DNA of 64,000 nt from Mycolicibacter heraklionensis (lineage in GTDB: Bacteria > Actinomycetota > Actinomycetes > Mycobacteriales > Mycobacteriaceae): positions 4,406,880 to 4,470,879 of the forward strand of contig NZ_CP080997.1 in assembly GCF_019645815.1 (NCBI RefSeq), in the 5' to 3' direction. How positions within the stretch are numbered: the first letter of the stretch is position 1; each line of letters starts with the position of its first letter. The position numbers and the translations under genes are program-made. This document shows positions 1-8,672 of this stretch, in pieces. The notes below the pieces were generated by a model. It ran no database searches. It worked only from the letters and a program-made list of their open reading frames with translations, and was not told where the DNA came from.

Positions 1-1
1 C

Positions 2-2197
2 GTCGAGTTGTTCCGGCAACGCGCTCGGCTGGTCCGGCCGGGTTTCACCGACACCGATGGTGATGCCGACTTGGTAGCCGAGATCTGTCGCCGCCTGGAC
101 GGGGTTCCCCTGGCTATCGAGCTTGCCGCGACACGAGTTCGGGCGTTGTCGCTGACCGAGATCGCGGACGGATTGGGCGAGCGCTTCCAGCTGCTGACCG
201 GTGGTGCGCGTACGGCGGTGCCACGCCAACAGACGCTGCGAGCATCGGAAGACTGGTCACACGACCTGTTGAGCGAACCCGAGCGCGTGGTGTTTCGCCG
301 ATTGGCACCATTTCCGGGCGGATTCGACCTCGATGCCGCCCACGCGGTCGCCGGCGGCACCGACCTGTCACGCACGCAGATCGTGGACAAACTCACCCAG
401 CTGGTGGGCAAATCGCTGGTGGTAGCCGACAGCACTGGGGAGTCGACACGCTTCCGGTTGTTGCAGACTGTTCAGCAGTACGCCCTGGAAAAGCTTGAGC
501 AGTCCGGCGAATCAGAGGCCATACAGGCACGCCACCGCGATCACTACACAGCGATGTTCGACGCCGGGATTACCGCCGGATACGGCTGGCACATCGAGCA
601 GGCGGAACTCGAGATCGACAATCTCAGAGCCGCTTTCATGTGGAGTCGTGAGCATGGCGATATCGAGCTTGCCGCACGCCTGGCCTCGTCGTTGCTCCCG
701 CTGTGGATCCACAGCCGAACTTTGGAGGGGTTGGCGTGGTTCAATGCCGTGCTCACCGACGGCGCGACGATGGCGCCCGCCGCGCGTGCCCGCGCGCTCG
801 CGGACAAGACGATCTTCGACGCGCTGACCGGAAACTACGGACGGGTCGAGCAAGCAGAGGAAGCAGTCTCGATCGCACGCCATCTCGACGAGCCGGGCCT
901 GCTTGCCTGGGCGTTGGCTGCCTGCGGCTTCACCTGTAGCTACGGTCCCGAACTGGCCCTACCCTACTTCGAGCAGGCCATCGCGCTGTCCCCCGCGTTG
1001 AACGATGACTGGCGGTTGAGCCAGATATACGGCGTGCAGGCGTATTCGGCGTTCGTGGCCGGCGACCTCGACACGATGCGGCTGGCCGCGGAAAAGGGAG
1101 CGGTCCTGGCCGACGCAGTCGGCGACTGGTCGGTTTCGCGACTATGCCGTCTTTGCCTGGGATTGGCGCATCTTCATCGCGCAGAGCTCACGATGGCCGT
1201 CGAGCAGGCCAGGCAGGTAGCGATGGAGGCCGAGGCAGCATACGACCCGCTGTTCAGTACCCAGAGTTTGACGATCCTGGCCGAAGCCCTTGCGTGCCAG
1301 GGCGATACCCGCGGGGCGCACGCCGCGGCGGAAGCGTGCGTCGAGGCCGCCGCCGAACTCATCGACTTTCACCGCGCGATCGGCTTCGGCGCTGTAGCGG
1401 ACGCATTACTGGCCGCCGGTGATATTTCCGGCGCACTCAGGGCTGCCGATGCGGCGTGCGAAGCGTGCGCGCTGCCCCAATTGCTGGCCATCAACGGCAA
1501 TCCGGTCGCCCGGGTGGCGCTGGAATCCGGAGACTTGGCCGCGGCGCGCCGTTGGGCTGGCGAGGCACTGTCCGTGGGCTCGGGCATCCACCGGATACTG
1601 CTGCTGGAGATACGTGGCCGGGTAGCGATGGCCGAAGGCCAAGTGGAACAGGCCGAACGAGACGCGTGTGAGGCGCTGGCGATAGCCGCGGACGCCGAGG
1701 CATATCTGGCCGTTCCGGATCTGCTGGAGTTGCTGGCGGCAGTGGCCACCGCCACCGGGCGACACCACTACGCAGCACGGCTGTTCGGTTCCGCGGCCGG
1801 TGCCCGCAGTCGCACCGGCGCAGTCCGTGCCAAAGTCTACGACGCCAACTACGCGGCCACTGTCAGCGTTGCTCGAGAAGCGATGCAGGAGAACGACTTT
1901 GAGCGAAGTTGGGCCCAAGGAGCTGCATCGTCGACGGCGGAGGCCATCGCGTACGCGTGCCAAGGCGACGGAAAGGGCCGGGCTGAATCCAAACGTCCCT
2001 CCAGCGGTTGGGCTTCGCTGACGCCGGCTGAACGCAATGTCGTCCGCCTCATCAGCGCCGGCCTCCGCGACAAAGACATCGCCGCACAACTGAGCGTCTC
2101 GCCTCGGACCGTGCATTCGCACCTGAACCGGATCTACACCAAGCTCAATATCTCGTCGCGCCTGCAACTCGCCCAAGTGGCAGCGCAACACGCCTGA
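2..2197 (+). CDS. LuxR-family transcriptional regulator with STAND/AAA ATPase core (5' end outside window)
   Basis: The reading frame is open from base 2, so the gene starts upstream and the P-loop part of the ATPase is not visible. The visible part begins in the region after the nucleotide-binding site (ICRRLDGVPLAIELAATR, typical of the NB-ARC/STAND ATPases fused to LuxR domains). A winged-helix stretch and a long alanine-rich helical repeat (TPR-like) region follow. The last 60 residues form a LuxR/GerE helix-turn-helix (LTPAERNVVRLISAGLRDKD, then SVSPRTVHSHLNRIYTKL). It is probably a large cytoplasmic signal-responsive transcription factor. The ligand and target genes are unknown. A desaturase gene follows convergently 25 bp downstream, so the two are not co-transcribed. 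Confidence 0.85.
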   Translation, partial: VELFRQRARLVRPGFTDTDGDADLVAEICRRLDGVPLAIELAATRVRALSLTEIADGLGERFQLLTGGARTAVPRQQTLRASEDWSHDLLSEPERVVFRRLAPFPGGFDLDAAHAVAGGTDLSRTQIVDKLTQLVGKSLVVADSTGESTRFRLLQTVQQYALEKLEQSGESEAIQARHRDHYTAMFDAGITAGYGWHIEQAELEIDNLRAAFMWSREHGDIELAARLASSLLPLWIHSRTLEGLAWFNAVLTDGATMAPAARARALADKTIFDALTGNYGRVEQAEEAVSIARHLDEPGLLAWALAACGFTCSYGPELALPYFEQAIALSPALNDDWRLSQIYGVQAYSAFVAGDLDTMRLAAEKGAVLADAVGDWSVSRLCRLCLGLAHLHRAELTMAVEQARQVAMEAEAAYDPLFSTQSLTILAEALACQGDTRGAHAAAEACVEAAAELIDFHRAIGFGAVADALLAAGDISGALRAADAACEACALPQLLAINGNPVARVALESGDLAAARRWAGEALSVGSGIHRILLLEIRGRVAMAEGQVEQAERDACEALAIAADAEAYLAVPDLLELLAAVATATGRHHYAARLFGSAAGARSRTGAVRAKVYDANYAATVSVAREAMQENDFERSWAQGAASSTAEAIAYACQGDGKGRAESKRPSSGWASLTPAERNVVRLISAGLRDKDIAAQLSVSPRTVHSHLNRIYTKLNISSRLQLAQVAAQHA

Positions 2198-2222
2198 CGC
2201 CGCGGCGTTGCCCCGCGACGTG

Positions 2223-3188
2223 TCAGGCGATCCGGGGGGTGGGCTCGACCTGCGCCCACCTTTTCCAGTTCCGGTATTCCTCGGCGTTCAGTTCCCGGCC
2301 GAGCACGGTGGTGACGGCGGCGTCGTGCTCTAAATAGAGCTCCTCGTTACGGCGCCACGCCGGCAGGTAGCGGTAGAACGGCAGCCAGGGATGCAGATGG
2401 TGGATCAAGTGGTAGTTCTGGGACAGCATGAGCGGTGCGAGCAGCCATTCCATCCCGACCCGAAGACGACTGGCGCGATACCGGTCCTCACGCTGCGTGA
2501 CGTCGATCCCGTGATGCGGTAACCAGTCGAACGCCCATCCGATGATGAAAAGACCGAGGCGCTGCGGGATCAAGACGACCTCCGCAAGCAGCCAGAAGTG
2601 GTCGGTGAGGATCGCCGCGACGGTCATGGCGATCGTCAACGAGAACAGCACGGACGTTTCGGCGAGCTCGGCAATCGGACGCCGCCACGAATGGCGTATC
2701 CGCGGCCACAGCTTGCGGACATACCAGGTCGCGTTGAACAGGTCCATCAGCGCCCAGCGGAACGGCAGCTGCCAGGTGGGCGCATGGGTGGCGAACATGT
2801 CTGGATCGCGTTCAGGGTCATTGGTGTGGCGGTGATGCTCGCCGTGGACGTAGCCGAAAGCCGGTAACGAGAACGGCAGCACCACCAACAGCCAGGCCAC
2901 CCGGCCGACCACCGCGTTGACCCAGCGCACCGAGCAGAACGAGCGGTGCAGGGCCTCGTGCGCCACCGAGAACAGCACATACGTCACCAGGGTGCTCAGC
3001 GGTATGACGATCCAGGCCGGAAGGGATCCGCGGGCCGCGCCGATGGCCACCAGCACGAATACGGTGATGCCGCCCACCCCGAGCCCGAAGGTGGGCCACG
3101 AGAAAGTCGGTACGCCTTCGCCGGGGTGCGGGTGCGGCCGTCGCCGGACTGCCGCGGGTCGGTGGTCTTCCACCTCGAGCACCGACAC
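2223..3188 (-). CDS. Membrane fatty acid desaturase / carotenoid-hydroxylase-like di-iron enzyme
   Basis: About 321 residues with several hydrophobic segments and the three histidine clusters of the membrane di-iron desaturase/hydroxylase superfamily: HEALH, HGEHHRHT and HLIHHLHP, plus an extra HHGID. This supports O2-dependent desaturation or hydroxylation of a lipid in the membrane; the substrate cannot be read from sequence. I chose the GTG at 3188 because GGAGGT lies just upstream; GTG at 3182 is equally possible, and a longer GTG start at 3227 has no ribosome site. The gene is transcribed alone, convergent with the LuxR gene. A 14-bp palindrome matching the DosR core lies about 160 bp upstream, suggesting hypoxia control. 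Confidence 0.8.
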   Translation of the reverse strand: MSVLEVEDHRPAAVRRRPHPHPGEGVPTFSWPTFGLGVGGITVFVLVAIGAARGSLPAWIVIPLSTLVTYVLFSVAHEALHRSFCSVRWVNAVVGRVAWLLVVLPFSLPAFGYVHGEHHRHTNDPERDPDMFATHAPTWQLPFRWALMDLFNATWYVRKLWPRIRHSWRRPIAELAETSVLFSLTIAMTVAAILTDHFWLLAEVVLIPQRLGLFIIGWAFDWLPHHGIDVTQREDRYRASRLRVGMEWLLAPLMLSQNYHLIHHLHPWLPFYRYLPAWRRNEELYLEHDAAVTTVLGRELNAEEYRNWKRWAQVEPTPRIA

Positions 3189-3345
3189 GAGACCTCCAGC
3201 AGCTGGGCGAAAACACGAGCGCGTCACCTAAGAGCAGGTGAAAGATTACGTCGCTTCCCGATGAGGGACGGGCCGCAACGCTTACTCGTACGGCTAAGTA
3301 AGTATCACAATATTGACGCTCGCGTATAACGTCGCAGGTCCGCGC

Positions 3346-3365
3346 ATAGGGACTTTAGTCCCCCG
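3346..3365. promoter_or_regulatory. DosR (DevR) box-like palindrome upstream of the desaturase
   Basis: GGGACTTTAGTCCC at 3349-3362 is a perfect inverted repeat and matches all 14 core positions of the published DosR consensus TTSGGGACTWWAGTCCCSAA. The flanks match less well. It sits between the stop of the SDR gene (3383) and the desaturase start (3188 or 3182), so the desaturase on the minus strand is the only gene it could plausibly activate. Confidence 0.65.
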
Positions 3366-3382
3366 CAACAGTCTCCCGGGAC

Positions 3383-4288
3383 TCAGGCCCCGTACACCGG
3401 CACCGGTGGCCGCGCCTGGGCCAGCAGGTCGGTGACGACCGGCCCGAGCTCAGCAGGATCCCAGCGGGCACCCTTGTCGGCCTGCGGGCCATGCGCCCAA
3501 CCCTCGGCGACCCGGATCTTGCCGCCCTCGACCTCGAAGACCTTGCCGGTCACGTCACGCGACTCGACGCTGCCCAGCCAGACCACCAGCGGACTCACGT
3601 TCTCCGGGGCCATGGCGTCGAAGGCCTGGTCCTGGGTGTTCATCATGTCGGCGAACACGGTCTCGGTCATCCGGGTCCGTGCCGACGGGGCGATCGCGTT
3701 GACCGTGACCCCGTAGCGGCCCATCTCGGCCGAGGCGACCAGCGTGAGCGCGGCGATACCGGCCTTGGCGGCCGAGTAGTTCGCCTGCCCGACGCTGCCC
3801 TGCAGGCCGGCGCCGGAGCTGGTGTTGATGATCCGGGCATCCACCGTTTCGCCGGCTTTGGACTGTGCCCGCCAGTAGGCGGCGGCGTGCCGCATGGTGG
3901 CGAAGTGCCCCTTGAGGTGTACGGCGACGACGGCGTCGAACTCCTCTTCGCTGGTGTTGGCGAACATCCGGTCGCGCACGATACCGGCGTTGTTGACCAG
4001 CACATCGAGACCGCCGAAGTGGTCGACCGCGGTCTGGATCAGCGCCGCGGCCTGGTCCCAGTCGGCGACGTTGGAGCCGTTGGCGACGGCCTCTCCGCCG
4101 GCTGCGACGATCTCGTCGACCACGCCCTGGGCAGCACTGCCCCCACCGGCCGGCGAGCCGTCCAGGCCCACGCCGATGTCGTTGACCACGACCCGGGCGC
4201 CCTCGGCGGCAAAGGCCAGCGCGTGCGCCCGCCCGATTCCGCCGCCCGCTCCGGTGACGATGACCACGCGGCCGTCAAGAAGTCCCAT
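3383..4288 (-). CDS. Short-chain dehydrogenase/reductase, Rv3548c-like
   Basis: 301 residues. Rossmann fold with TGAGGGIGRAHALAFAAEGA near the N-terminus, NNAG, a catalytic Ser region (INTSSGAGL) and YSAAK. It has the extra GSPAGGGS insertion and C-terminal tail of MFE-2/FOX2-type 3-hydroxyacyl-CoA dehydrogenase SDRs. It probably oxidises a hydroxyacyl-CoA intermediate of steroid degradation in the cytosol. The start at 4288 follows AAGGAG nine bases upstream; an ATG 60 bp further up would overlap the preceding gene and has no ribosome site. Its position next to a second SDR and divergent from echA20-ipdABC matches Rv3548c. It is the second gene of a KstR2-controlled pair. The exact step is not established. 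Confidence 0.85.
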   Translation of the reverse strand: MGLLDGRVVIVTGAGGGIGRAHALAFAAEGARVVVNDIGVGLDGSPAGGGSAAQGVVDEIVAAGGEAVANGSNVADWDQAAALIQTAVDHFGGLDVLVNNAGIVRDRMFANTSEEEFDAVVAVHLKGHFATMRHAAAYWRAQSKAGETVDARIINTSSGAGLQGSVGQANYSAAKAGIAALTLVASAEMGRYGVTVNAIAPSARTRMTETVFADMMNTQDQAFDAMAPENVSPLVVWLGSVESRDVTGKVFEVEGGKIRVAEGWAHGPQADKGARWDPAELGPVVTDLLAQARPPVPVYGA

Positions 4289-4301
4289 GAGTGCTTTCTC
4301 C

Positions 4302-5078
4302 TTATTTGTTAGCGCTGGATGCGTCGAGGTAGGCGGGGTTTTCGCCACCGCCGTGCACGGTCAGGCTGGCGCCGCTGACATAGGACGCCAGGTCGGAACT
4401 CAAAAATGCTGCTGTCCAACCGATTTCGGCTGGCTTGGCCAGCCGTCCCAGTGGCACGGTGGCGCCGACGGCCGCCACCGACTCGGCGTCGCCGTAGAAC
4501 AGTTCGGACTGCTCGGTCTCGACCATGCCGACCACGATCGAGTTCACCCGCACCTTCGGCGCCCATTCGACGGCCAACGAGGTGGTCAGACTGTCCACCC
4601 CGGCCTTGGCCGCGCCGTAGGCGGCGGTGCCCGGTGACGGCCGGCGCCCGCTCACGCTGGTGATATTGACGATCGAACCGCCGCCGTCCTGGGTCTGCAT
4701 GACCGCGTTGGCGTGCGTGGACACCAGCAGGGCGCTCAGCAGGTTCAGCTCGATGATCTTGCGGCTGAAGTTGGCCGACGCGTCGGCGGCCAGCGCGAAC
4801 GGGGATCCGCCGGCGTTGTTGACCACGGTGTCGATCCGGCCGTGCCGGGCCACGATCGCCTCGATCAGGCCCCGGACCGCGTCGTCGTCGCGGACGTCGC
4901 AGGAATGGAACTCATACGGCGAGGTGTCCACCGGGCGTCGGGCGCAGGTCACCACCGTCGCGCCCTGATCGGCGAAGACGGCGCTGATGCCCGCACCGAC
5001 ACCGCGCACCCCACCGGTCACCAGCACCACCTTGCCGGTCAATCCGAGGTTGATAGCGGCAGCCGCAGAGTCAGACAC
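4302..5078 (-). CDS. Short-chain dehydrogenase/reductase, Rv3549c-like
   Basis: 258 residues of classical SDR: TGGVRGVGAG cofactor loop, NNAGG, ITSVSG and YGAAKAG catalytic segments. It is the first gene of a two-gene minus-strand operon with the Rv3548c-like SDR (13 bp gap). I chose GTG 5078 because a TACGCT -10 hexamer ends exactly six bases before it, the layout of a leaderless mycobacterial transcript; the upstream in-frame ATG at 5126 would start inside and beyond the KstR2 operator. Context says steroid C/D-ring catabolism; the substrate is unknown. Confidence 0.85.
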   Translation of the reverse strand: MSDSAAAAINLGLTGKVVLVTGGVRGVGAGISAVFADQGATVVTCARRPVDTSPYEFHSCDVRDDDAVRGLIEAIVARHGRIDTVVNNAGGSPFALAADASANFSRKIIELNLLSALLVSTHANAVMQTQDGGGSIVNITSVSGRRPSPGTAAYGAAKAGVDSLTTSLAVEWAPKVRVNSIVVGMVETEQSELFYGDAESVAAVGATVPLGRLAKPAEIGWTAAFLSSDLASYVSGASLTVHGGGENPAYLDASSANK

Positions 5079-5084
5079 TGTGCT

Positions 5085-5090
5085 AGCGTA
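5085..5090 (-). promoter_or_regulatory. -10 element of a leaderless promoter for the Rv3549c-like SDR
   Basis: On the minus strand TACGCT is followed by six bases and then the GTG at 5078. This is the TANNNT-N6-RTG pattern of leaderless mycobacterial mRNAs. The KstR2 operator is immediately upstream, where a repressor would block RNA polymerase. Confidence 0.55.
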
Positions 5091-5093
5091 CCA

Positions 5094-5107
5094 AGCAAGT
5101 GCTTGCT
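5094..5107. promoter_or_regulatory. KstR2 operator between the SDR pair and echA20
   Basis: AGCAAGTGCTTGCT matches the KstR2 motif AnCAAGnnCTTGnT at every defined position, and the palindrome extends one base on each side (AAGCAAG / CTTGCTT). It lies between divergent genes and should repress both the SDR operon and echA20-ipdA-ipdB-ipdC until the HIP-CoA ligand is made. Confidence 0.9.
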
Positions 5108-5146
5108 TAGGTATCCAAGACCCCAATACGACAGGGAAGTCCGCCC

Positions 5147-5905
5147 ATGCCGATCACATCCAAAACCGTCGAACCGGGGATCGTCGCGGTCACCGTCGAC
5201 TACCCGCCGGTCAACGCCCTACCGTCACGGGCCTGGTTCGAGCTGGGCGAGGTCATCACCGCCGCTGGCAACGACATGTCCACCCACGTGGTGATCCTGC
5301 GGGCCGAGGGCCGCGGCTTCAACGCCGGCGTCGACATCAAGGAGATGCAGAACACCGAGGGCTTCACCGCCCTGATCGACGCCAACCGCGGCTGCTTCGC
5401 CGCGTTCAAGGCCGTCTACGAGTGCGCGGTGCCGATGATCGCCGCGGTCAACGGCTTCTGCGTCGGCGGCGGGATCGGCCTGGTCGGCAACGCCGACGTG
5501 ATCGTGGCCTCCGACGACGCCAAGTTCGGCCTGCCCGAGGTGGAACGCGGCGCGCTGGGCGCGGCCACCCACCTGTCCCGGCTGGTGCCGCAGCACATGA
5601 TGCGGCGGCTGTTCTACACCGCGGCCACCGTCAACGCCGCCACCCTGCACCAGTACGGCTCCGTGCACGAGGTGGTGCCGCGCGCCGAGCTCGACGAGGC
5701 CGCGCTGCGGGTGGCCCGCGACATCGCGTCGAAGGACACTCGGGTGATCCGGGCGGCCAAGGAAGCCCTGAACCTCATCGACGTGCAGAAAGTCAACTCC
5801 AGCTACCGGATGGAGCAGGGCTTCACCTTTGAGCTCAACCTCTCCGGTGTGGCCGACGAGCACCGCGACGAGTTCGCCGGGACCGAGAAGGGCGCCAAGA
5901 AATGA
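5147..5905 (+). CDS. echA20: Enoyl-CoA hydratase/isomerase-family steroid ring hydrolase EchA20
   Basis: 252 residues of crotonase fold: GFNAGVDIKEMQ and GFCVGGGIGLVGNADVIVA oxyanion-hole segments. In cholesterol catabolism EchA20 hydrolyses a C/D-ring CoA-thioester intermediate to give the IpdAB substrate COCHEA-CoA. The ATG at 5147 is preceded by AGGGAAG at good spacing. It is the first gene of a tightly coupled operon: its stop overlaps the ipdA start in ATGA, and the same overlap links ipdA-ipdB and ipdB-ipdC. The upstream KstR2 box explains regulation. Length and context match Rv3550. Confidence 0.93.
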   Translation: MPITSKTVEPGIVAVTVDYPPVNALPSRAWFELGEVITAAGNDMSTHVVILRAEGRGFNAGVDIKEMQNTEGFTALIDANRGCFAAFKAVYECAVPMIAAVNGFCVGGGIGLVGNADVIVASDDAKFGLPEVERGALGAATHLSRLVPQHMMRRLFYTAATVNAATLHQYGSVHEVVPRAELDEAALRVARDIASKDTRVIRAAKEALNLIDVQKVNSSYRMEQGFTFELNLSGVADEHRDEFAGTEKGAKK

Positions 5906-6780
5906 GCAAGCGGACCACCCTCGACGACGCCGTCGCTGAGCTGCGTGACGGCATGACGATCGGGATCGGCGGCTGGGGCTCCCGGCGCAAGCCGATGGCG
6001 TTCGTCCGGGCCATCCTGCGCACCGACGTCAAAGATCTGACCGTGGTGACCTACGGCGGACCGGATCTAGGCCTGCTGTGTTCGGCGGGCAAGGTGCGCC
6101 GGGCCTACTACGGCTTCGTCTCCCTGGACTCCCCGCCGTTCTACGACCCGTGGTTCTCGAAGGCCCGCACCACCGGTGCCATCGAGGCCCGTGAGATGGA
6201 CGAGGGCATGCTGCGCTGCGGGCTGCAGGCCGCCGCCCAGCGGCTGCCGTTCCTGCCGATCCGCGCCGGCCTGGGCAGCTCGGTGATCGACTTCTGGGAG
6301 GGTGAGCTCAAGACCGTGGTGTCGCCGTACCCGGTTGAGGGCGGACACGAGACGCTGGTCGCGATGCCGGCGCTGAACCTGGACGCCGCGTTCGTGCACA
6401 TGAACCTCGGTGACGAGCGGGGCAACGCCGCCTACACCGGGATCGACCCGTACTTCGACGACCTGTTCCTGATGTCGGCGCAGCGCCGCTTCCTGTCGGT
6501 GGAGAAGATCGTGCCCACCGAGGAGCTGATCGCCAGCACGTCGCCGCAGACCCAGGTGATCAACCGGATGATGGTGGACAAGGTCGTGGAAGCCCCGAAC
6601 GGCGCCCACTTCACCATCGGCGCAGCCGATTACGGCCGCGACGAGAAGTTCCAGCGGCACTACGCCGAGGCCGCCAAGTCCGACGAGACCTGGGCGGAGT
6701 TCAAGGCCACCTACCTGTCCGGCAGCGAGGACGACTACCAGGCGGCGGTTAAGGCATTCGGAGCGGAGGCACTCACATGA
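5902..6780 (+). CDS. ipdA: COCHEA-CoA hydrolase alpha subunit IpdA
   Basis: 292 residues of the class I CoA-transferase alpha-subunit fold (GMTIGIGGWGSRRKPMAFVR at the start). With IpdB it forms the enzyme that opens the last steroid ring of COCHEA-CoA; the family has repurposed the CoA-transferase fold as a hydrolase. ATGA overlaps with echA20 and ipdB show translational coupling. Orthologue of Rv3551 by similarity and order. Confidence 0.94.
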   Translation: MSKRTTLDDAVAELRDGMTIGIGGWGSRRKPMAFVRAILRTDVKDLTVVTYGGPDLGLLCSAGKVRRAYYGFVSLDSPPFYDPWFSKARTTGAIEAREMDEGMLRCGLQAAAQRLPFLPIRAGLGSSVIDFWEGELKTVVSPYPVEGGHETLVAMPALNLDAAFVHMNLGDERGNAAYTGIDPYFDDLFLMSAQRRFLSVEKIVPTEELIASTSPQTQVINRMMVDKVVEAPNGAHFTIGAADYGRDEKFQRHYAEAAKSDETWAEFKATYLSGSEDDYQAAVKAFGAEALT

Positions 6781-7529
6781 CCGACTCACCCACTCGCGCC
6801 GAGATCTGCGCGGTCGCCTGCGCCGAGCTGTTCCGCGACGCCGGCGAGATCATGGCCTCACCCATGGCCACGGTGCCCTCGGTCGGCGCCCGGCTGGCCC
6901 GCCTCACCTTCTCCCCCGACCTGGTGCTCACCGACGGGGAAGCCCGCATCCTGGCCGACACACCGGCGATCGGCAAGGTCGGGCCGCTGGAAGGGTGGAT
7001 GCCGTTCAACCGGGTCTTCGAGACCCTGTCCTGGGGCCGGCGCCATGTGATCATGGGCGCCAACCAGATCGACCGCTACGGCAACCAGAACCTGTCGGCG
7101 TTCGGCCCGCTGCAGCACCCGACTCGGCAGATGTTCGGGGTCCGCGGGGCGCCGGGCAACACCATCAACCACACCACCAGCTACTGGGTGGGTGCGCACT
7201 CGTCGCGGGTGTTCTGCGAGGCCGTCGACATCGTGTCCGGCATCGGCTACGACAAGGTGGACCCGGCCAACCCGGCATTCCGGTTCTTCAACCTGGGCGG
7301 GGTGGTGACCAACCTCGGGGTGTTCGACTTCGGCGGCCCGGACCACCAGATGCGCGCGGTCTCACTGCACCCGGGCGTCACCGCCGACGAGGTCGCCGAG
7401 AACACCTCGTTCGAGGTGCACGGCCTGGCCGACGCCGCGGTGACCCGGGAACCGACTGTCGAGGAGCTGCGGCTGATCCGCGAGGTCATTGACCCGAAGT
7501 CGCTGCGGGATAAAGAAGTACGCGCATGA
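6777..7529 (+). CDS. ipdB: COCHEA-CoA hydrolase beta subunit IpdB
   Basis: 250 residues of CoA-transferase beta-subunit type, with the glycine-rich MFGVRGAPGNTINHTTSYW stretch characteristic of the IpdB branch. It completes the active site of the IpdAB heterotetramer. It overlaps ipdA and ipdC by four bases each. Orthologue of Rv3552. Confidence 0.94.
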   Translation: MTDSPTRAEICAVACAELFRDAGEIMASPMATVPSVGARLARLTFSPDLVLTDGEARILADTPAIGKVGPLEGWMPFNRVFETLSWGRRHVIMGANQIDRYGNQNLSAFGPLQHPTRQMFGVRGAPGNTINHTTSYWVGAHSSRVFCEAVDIVSGIGYDKVDPANPAFRFFNLGGVVTNLGVFDFGGPDHQMRAVSLHPGVTADEVAENTSFEVHGLADAAVTREPTVEELRLIREVIDPKSLRDKEVRA

Positions 7530-8596
7530 GCCGGTTGAAGACCCCGCTGACCGAGCTGGTCGGCATCGAACACCCGGTGGTGCAGACCGGGATGGGCTGG
7601 GTGGCGGGCGCCCGGCTGGTGTCGGCCACCGCCAACGCCGGCGGGCTGGGCATCCTGGCCTCGGCGACCATGACGATCGACGAGCTGGCCACCGCGATCG
7701 CCAAGGTGAAGTCGGCGACCGACAAGCCGTTCGGGGTCAACATCCGCGCCGACGCATCCGACGCCGGCGACCGGGTGGACCTGATGATCCGTGAGGGCGT
7801 GAAGGTGGCGTCGTTCGCGCTGGCACCCAAGGCCGAGCTGATCGCCAGACTCAAAGAGGCCGGCTCGGTGGTGATTCCGTCGGTGGGTGCGGCCAAGCAC
7901 GCCAAGAAGGTGGCGTCCTGGGGCGCCGATGCGGTGATCGTGCAGGGCGGCGAGGGCGGCGGCCACACCGGCCCGGTCGCCACCACACTGCTGCTGCCGT
8001 CGGTGCTCGACGCGGTCGCCGGCACCGGGGTACAGGTGATCGCCGCCGGCGGCTTCTTCGACGGCCGCGGCCTGGCCGCCGCGCTGTGCTACGGCGCGAC
8101 CGGTGTCGCGATGGGCACCCGCTTCCTGCTGACCAGCGACTCCACCGTTCCCGACGCGGTCAAGCAGCGCTACCTGGCCGCCGACCTGAGCGGCACCGTG
8201 GTCTCCACCCGGGTTGACGGCATGCCGCACCGGGTGCTGCGCACCGAACTGGTGGAGAAGCTCGAAAGCGGCTCGCGGGCGCGCGGTTTCAGCGCCGCCA
8301 TCCGCAATGCGGCGAAGTTCAAGAAGATGTCGCAGATGAGCTGGCCGACCATGGTCCGCGACGGACTCGCGATGCGGCACGGCAAGGAGCTCACCTGGTC
8401 GCAGGTGCTGATGGCGGCCAATACCCCCATGCTGCTCAAAGCCGGTCTGGTGGAAGGCAATACCGAGGCCGGCGTGCTGGCTTCGGGTCAGGTGGCGGGC
8501 ATCCTGGACAGCCTGCCGTCCTGCGCCGAGCTGATCACCTCGATCGTCGACGACGCCGTCGAGCACCTGCAGGCCGCGTCACGGTTCGTCGTCTAA
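7526..8596 (+). CDS. ipdC: Flavin-dependent reductase IpdC (nitronate monooxygenase family)
   Basis: 356 residues, FMN-binding TIM barrel of the 2-nitropropane dioxygenase family: HPVVQTGMGWVAGARLVSA at the start and GGEGGGHTGPVAT carrying the conserved His. IpdC is a CoA-thioester reductase in C/D-ring degradation, not a true nitronate oxidase. It is the last gene of the KstR2 operon and overlaps ipdB by four bases. Orthologue of Rv3553. The ferredoxin gene fdxB that follows in M. tuberculosis is not here. Confidence 0.92.
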   Translation: MSRLKTPLTELVGIEHPVVQTGMGWVAGARLVSATANAGGLGILASATMTIDELATAIAKVKSATDKPFGVNIRADASDAGDRVDLMIREGVKVASFALAPKAELIARLKEAGSVVIPSVGAAKHAKKVASWGADAVIVQGGEGGGHTGPVATTLLLPSVLDAVAGTGVQVIAAGGFFDGRGLAAALCYGATGVAMGTRFLLTSDSTVPDAVKQRYLAADLSGTVVSTRVDGMPHRVLRTELVEKLESGSRARGFSAAIRNAAKFKKMSQMSWPTMVRDGLAMRHGKELTWSQVLMAANTPMLLKAGLVEGNTEAGVLASGQVAGILDSLPSCAELITSIVDDAVEHLQAASRFVV

Positions 8597-8612
8597 CGGC
8601 CCAACCCCTAAC

Positions 8613-8672
8613 CGTGAGTGTGAATCTCACGACGCAACACACCGCGGAAGCGTCGTGTATTCCACACTCACG
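8613..8672. repeat. Palindromic intergenic repeat, copy 1
   Basis: About 60 bp with long imperfect inverted arms: left CGTGAGTGTG...CACGACGC, right arm on the other strand CGTGAGTGTGGAATACACGACGC. It is the most diverged of three copies in the window. It overlaps the last codons and stop of the endonuclease-like gene, so that protein's tail is encoded by the repeat. It could form a hairpin acting as terminator between the convergent ipdC and endonuclease-like genes. Confidence 0.75.
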
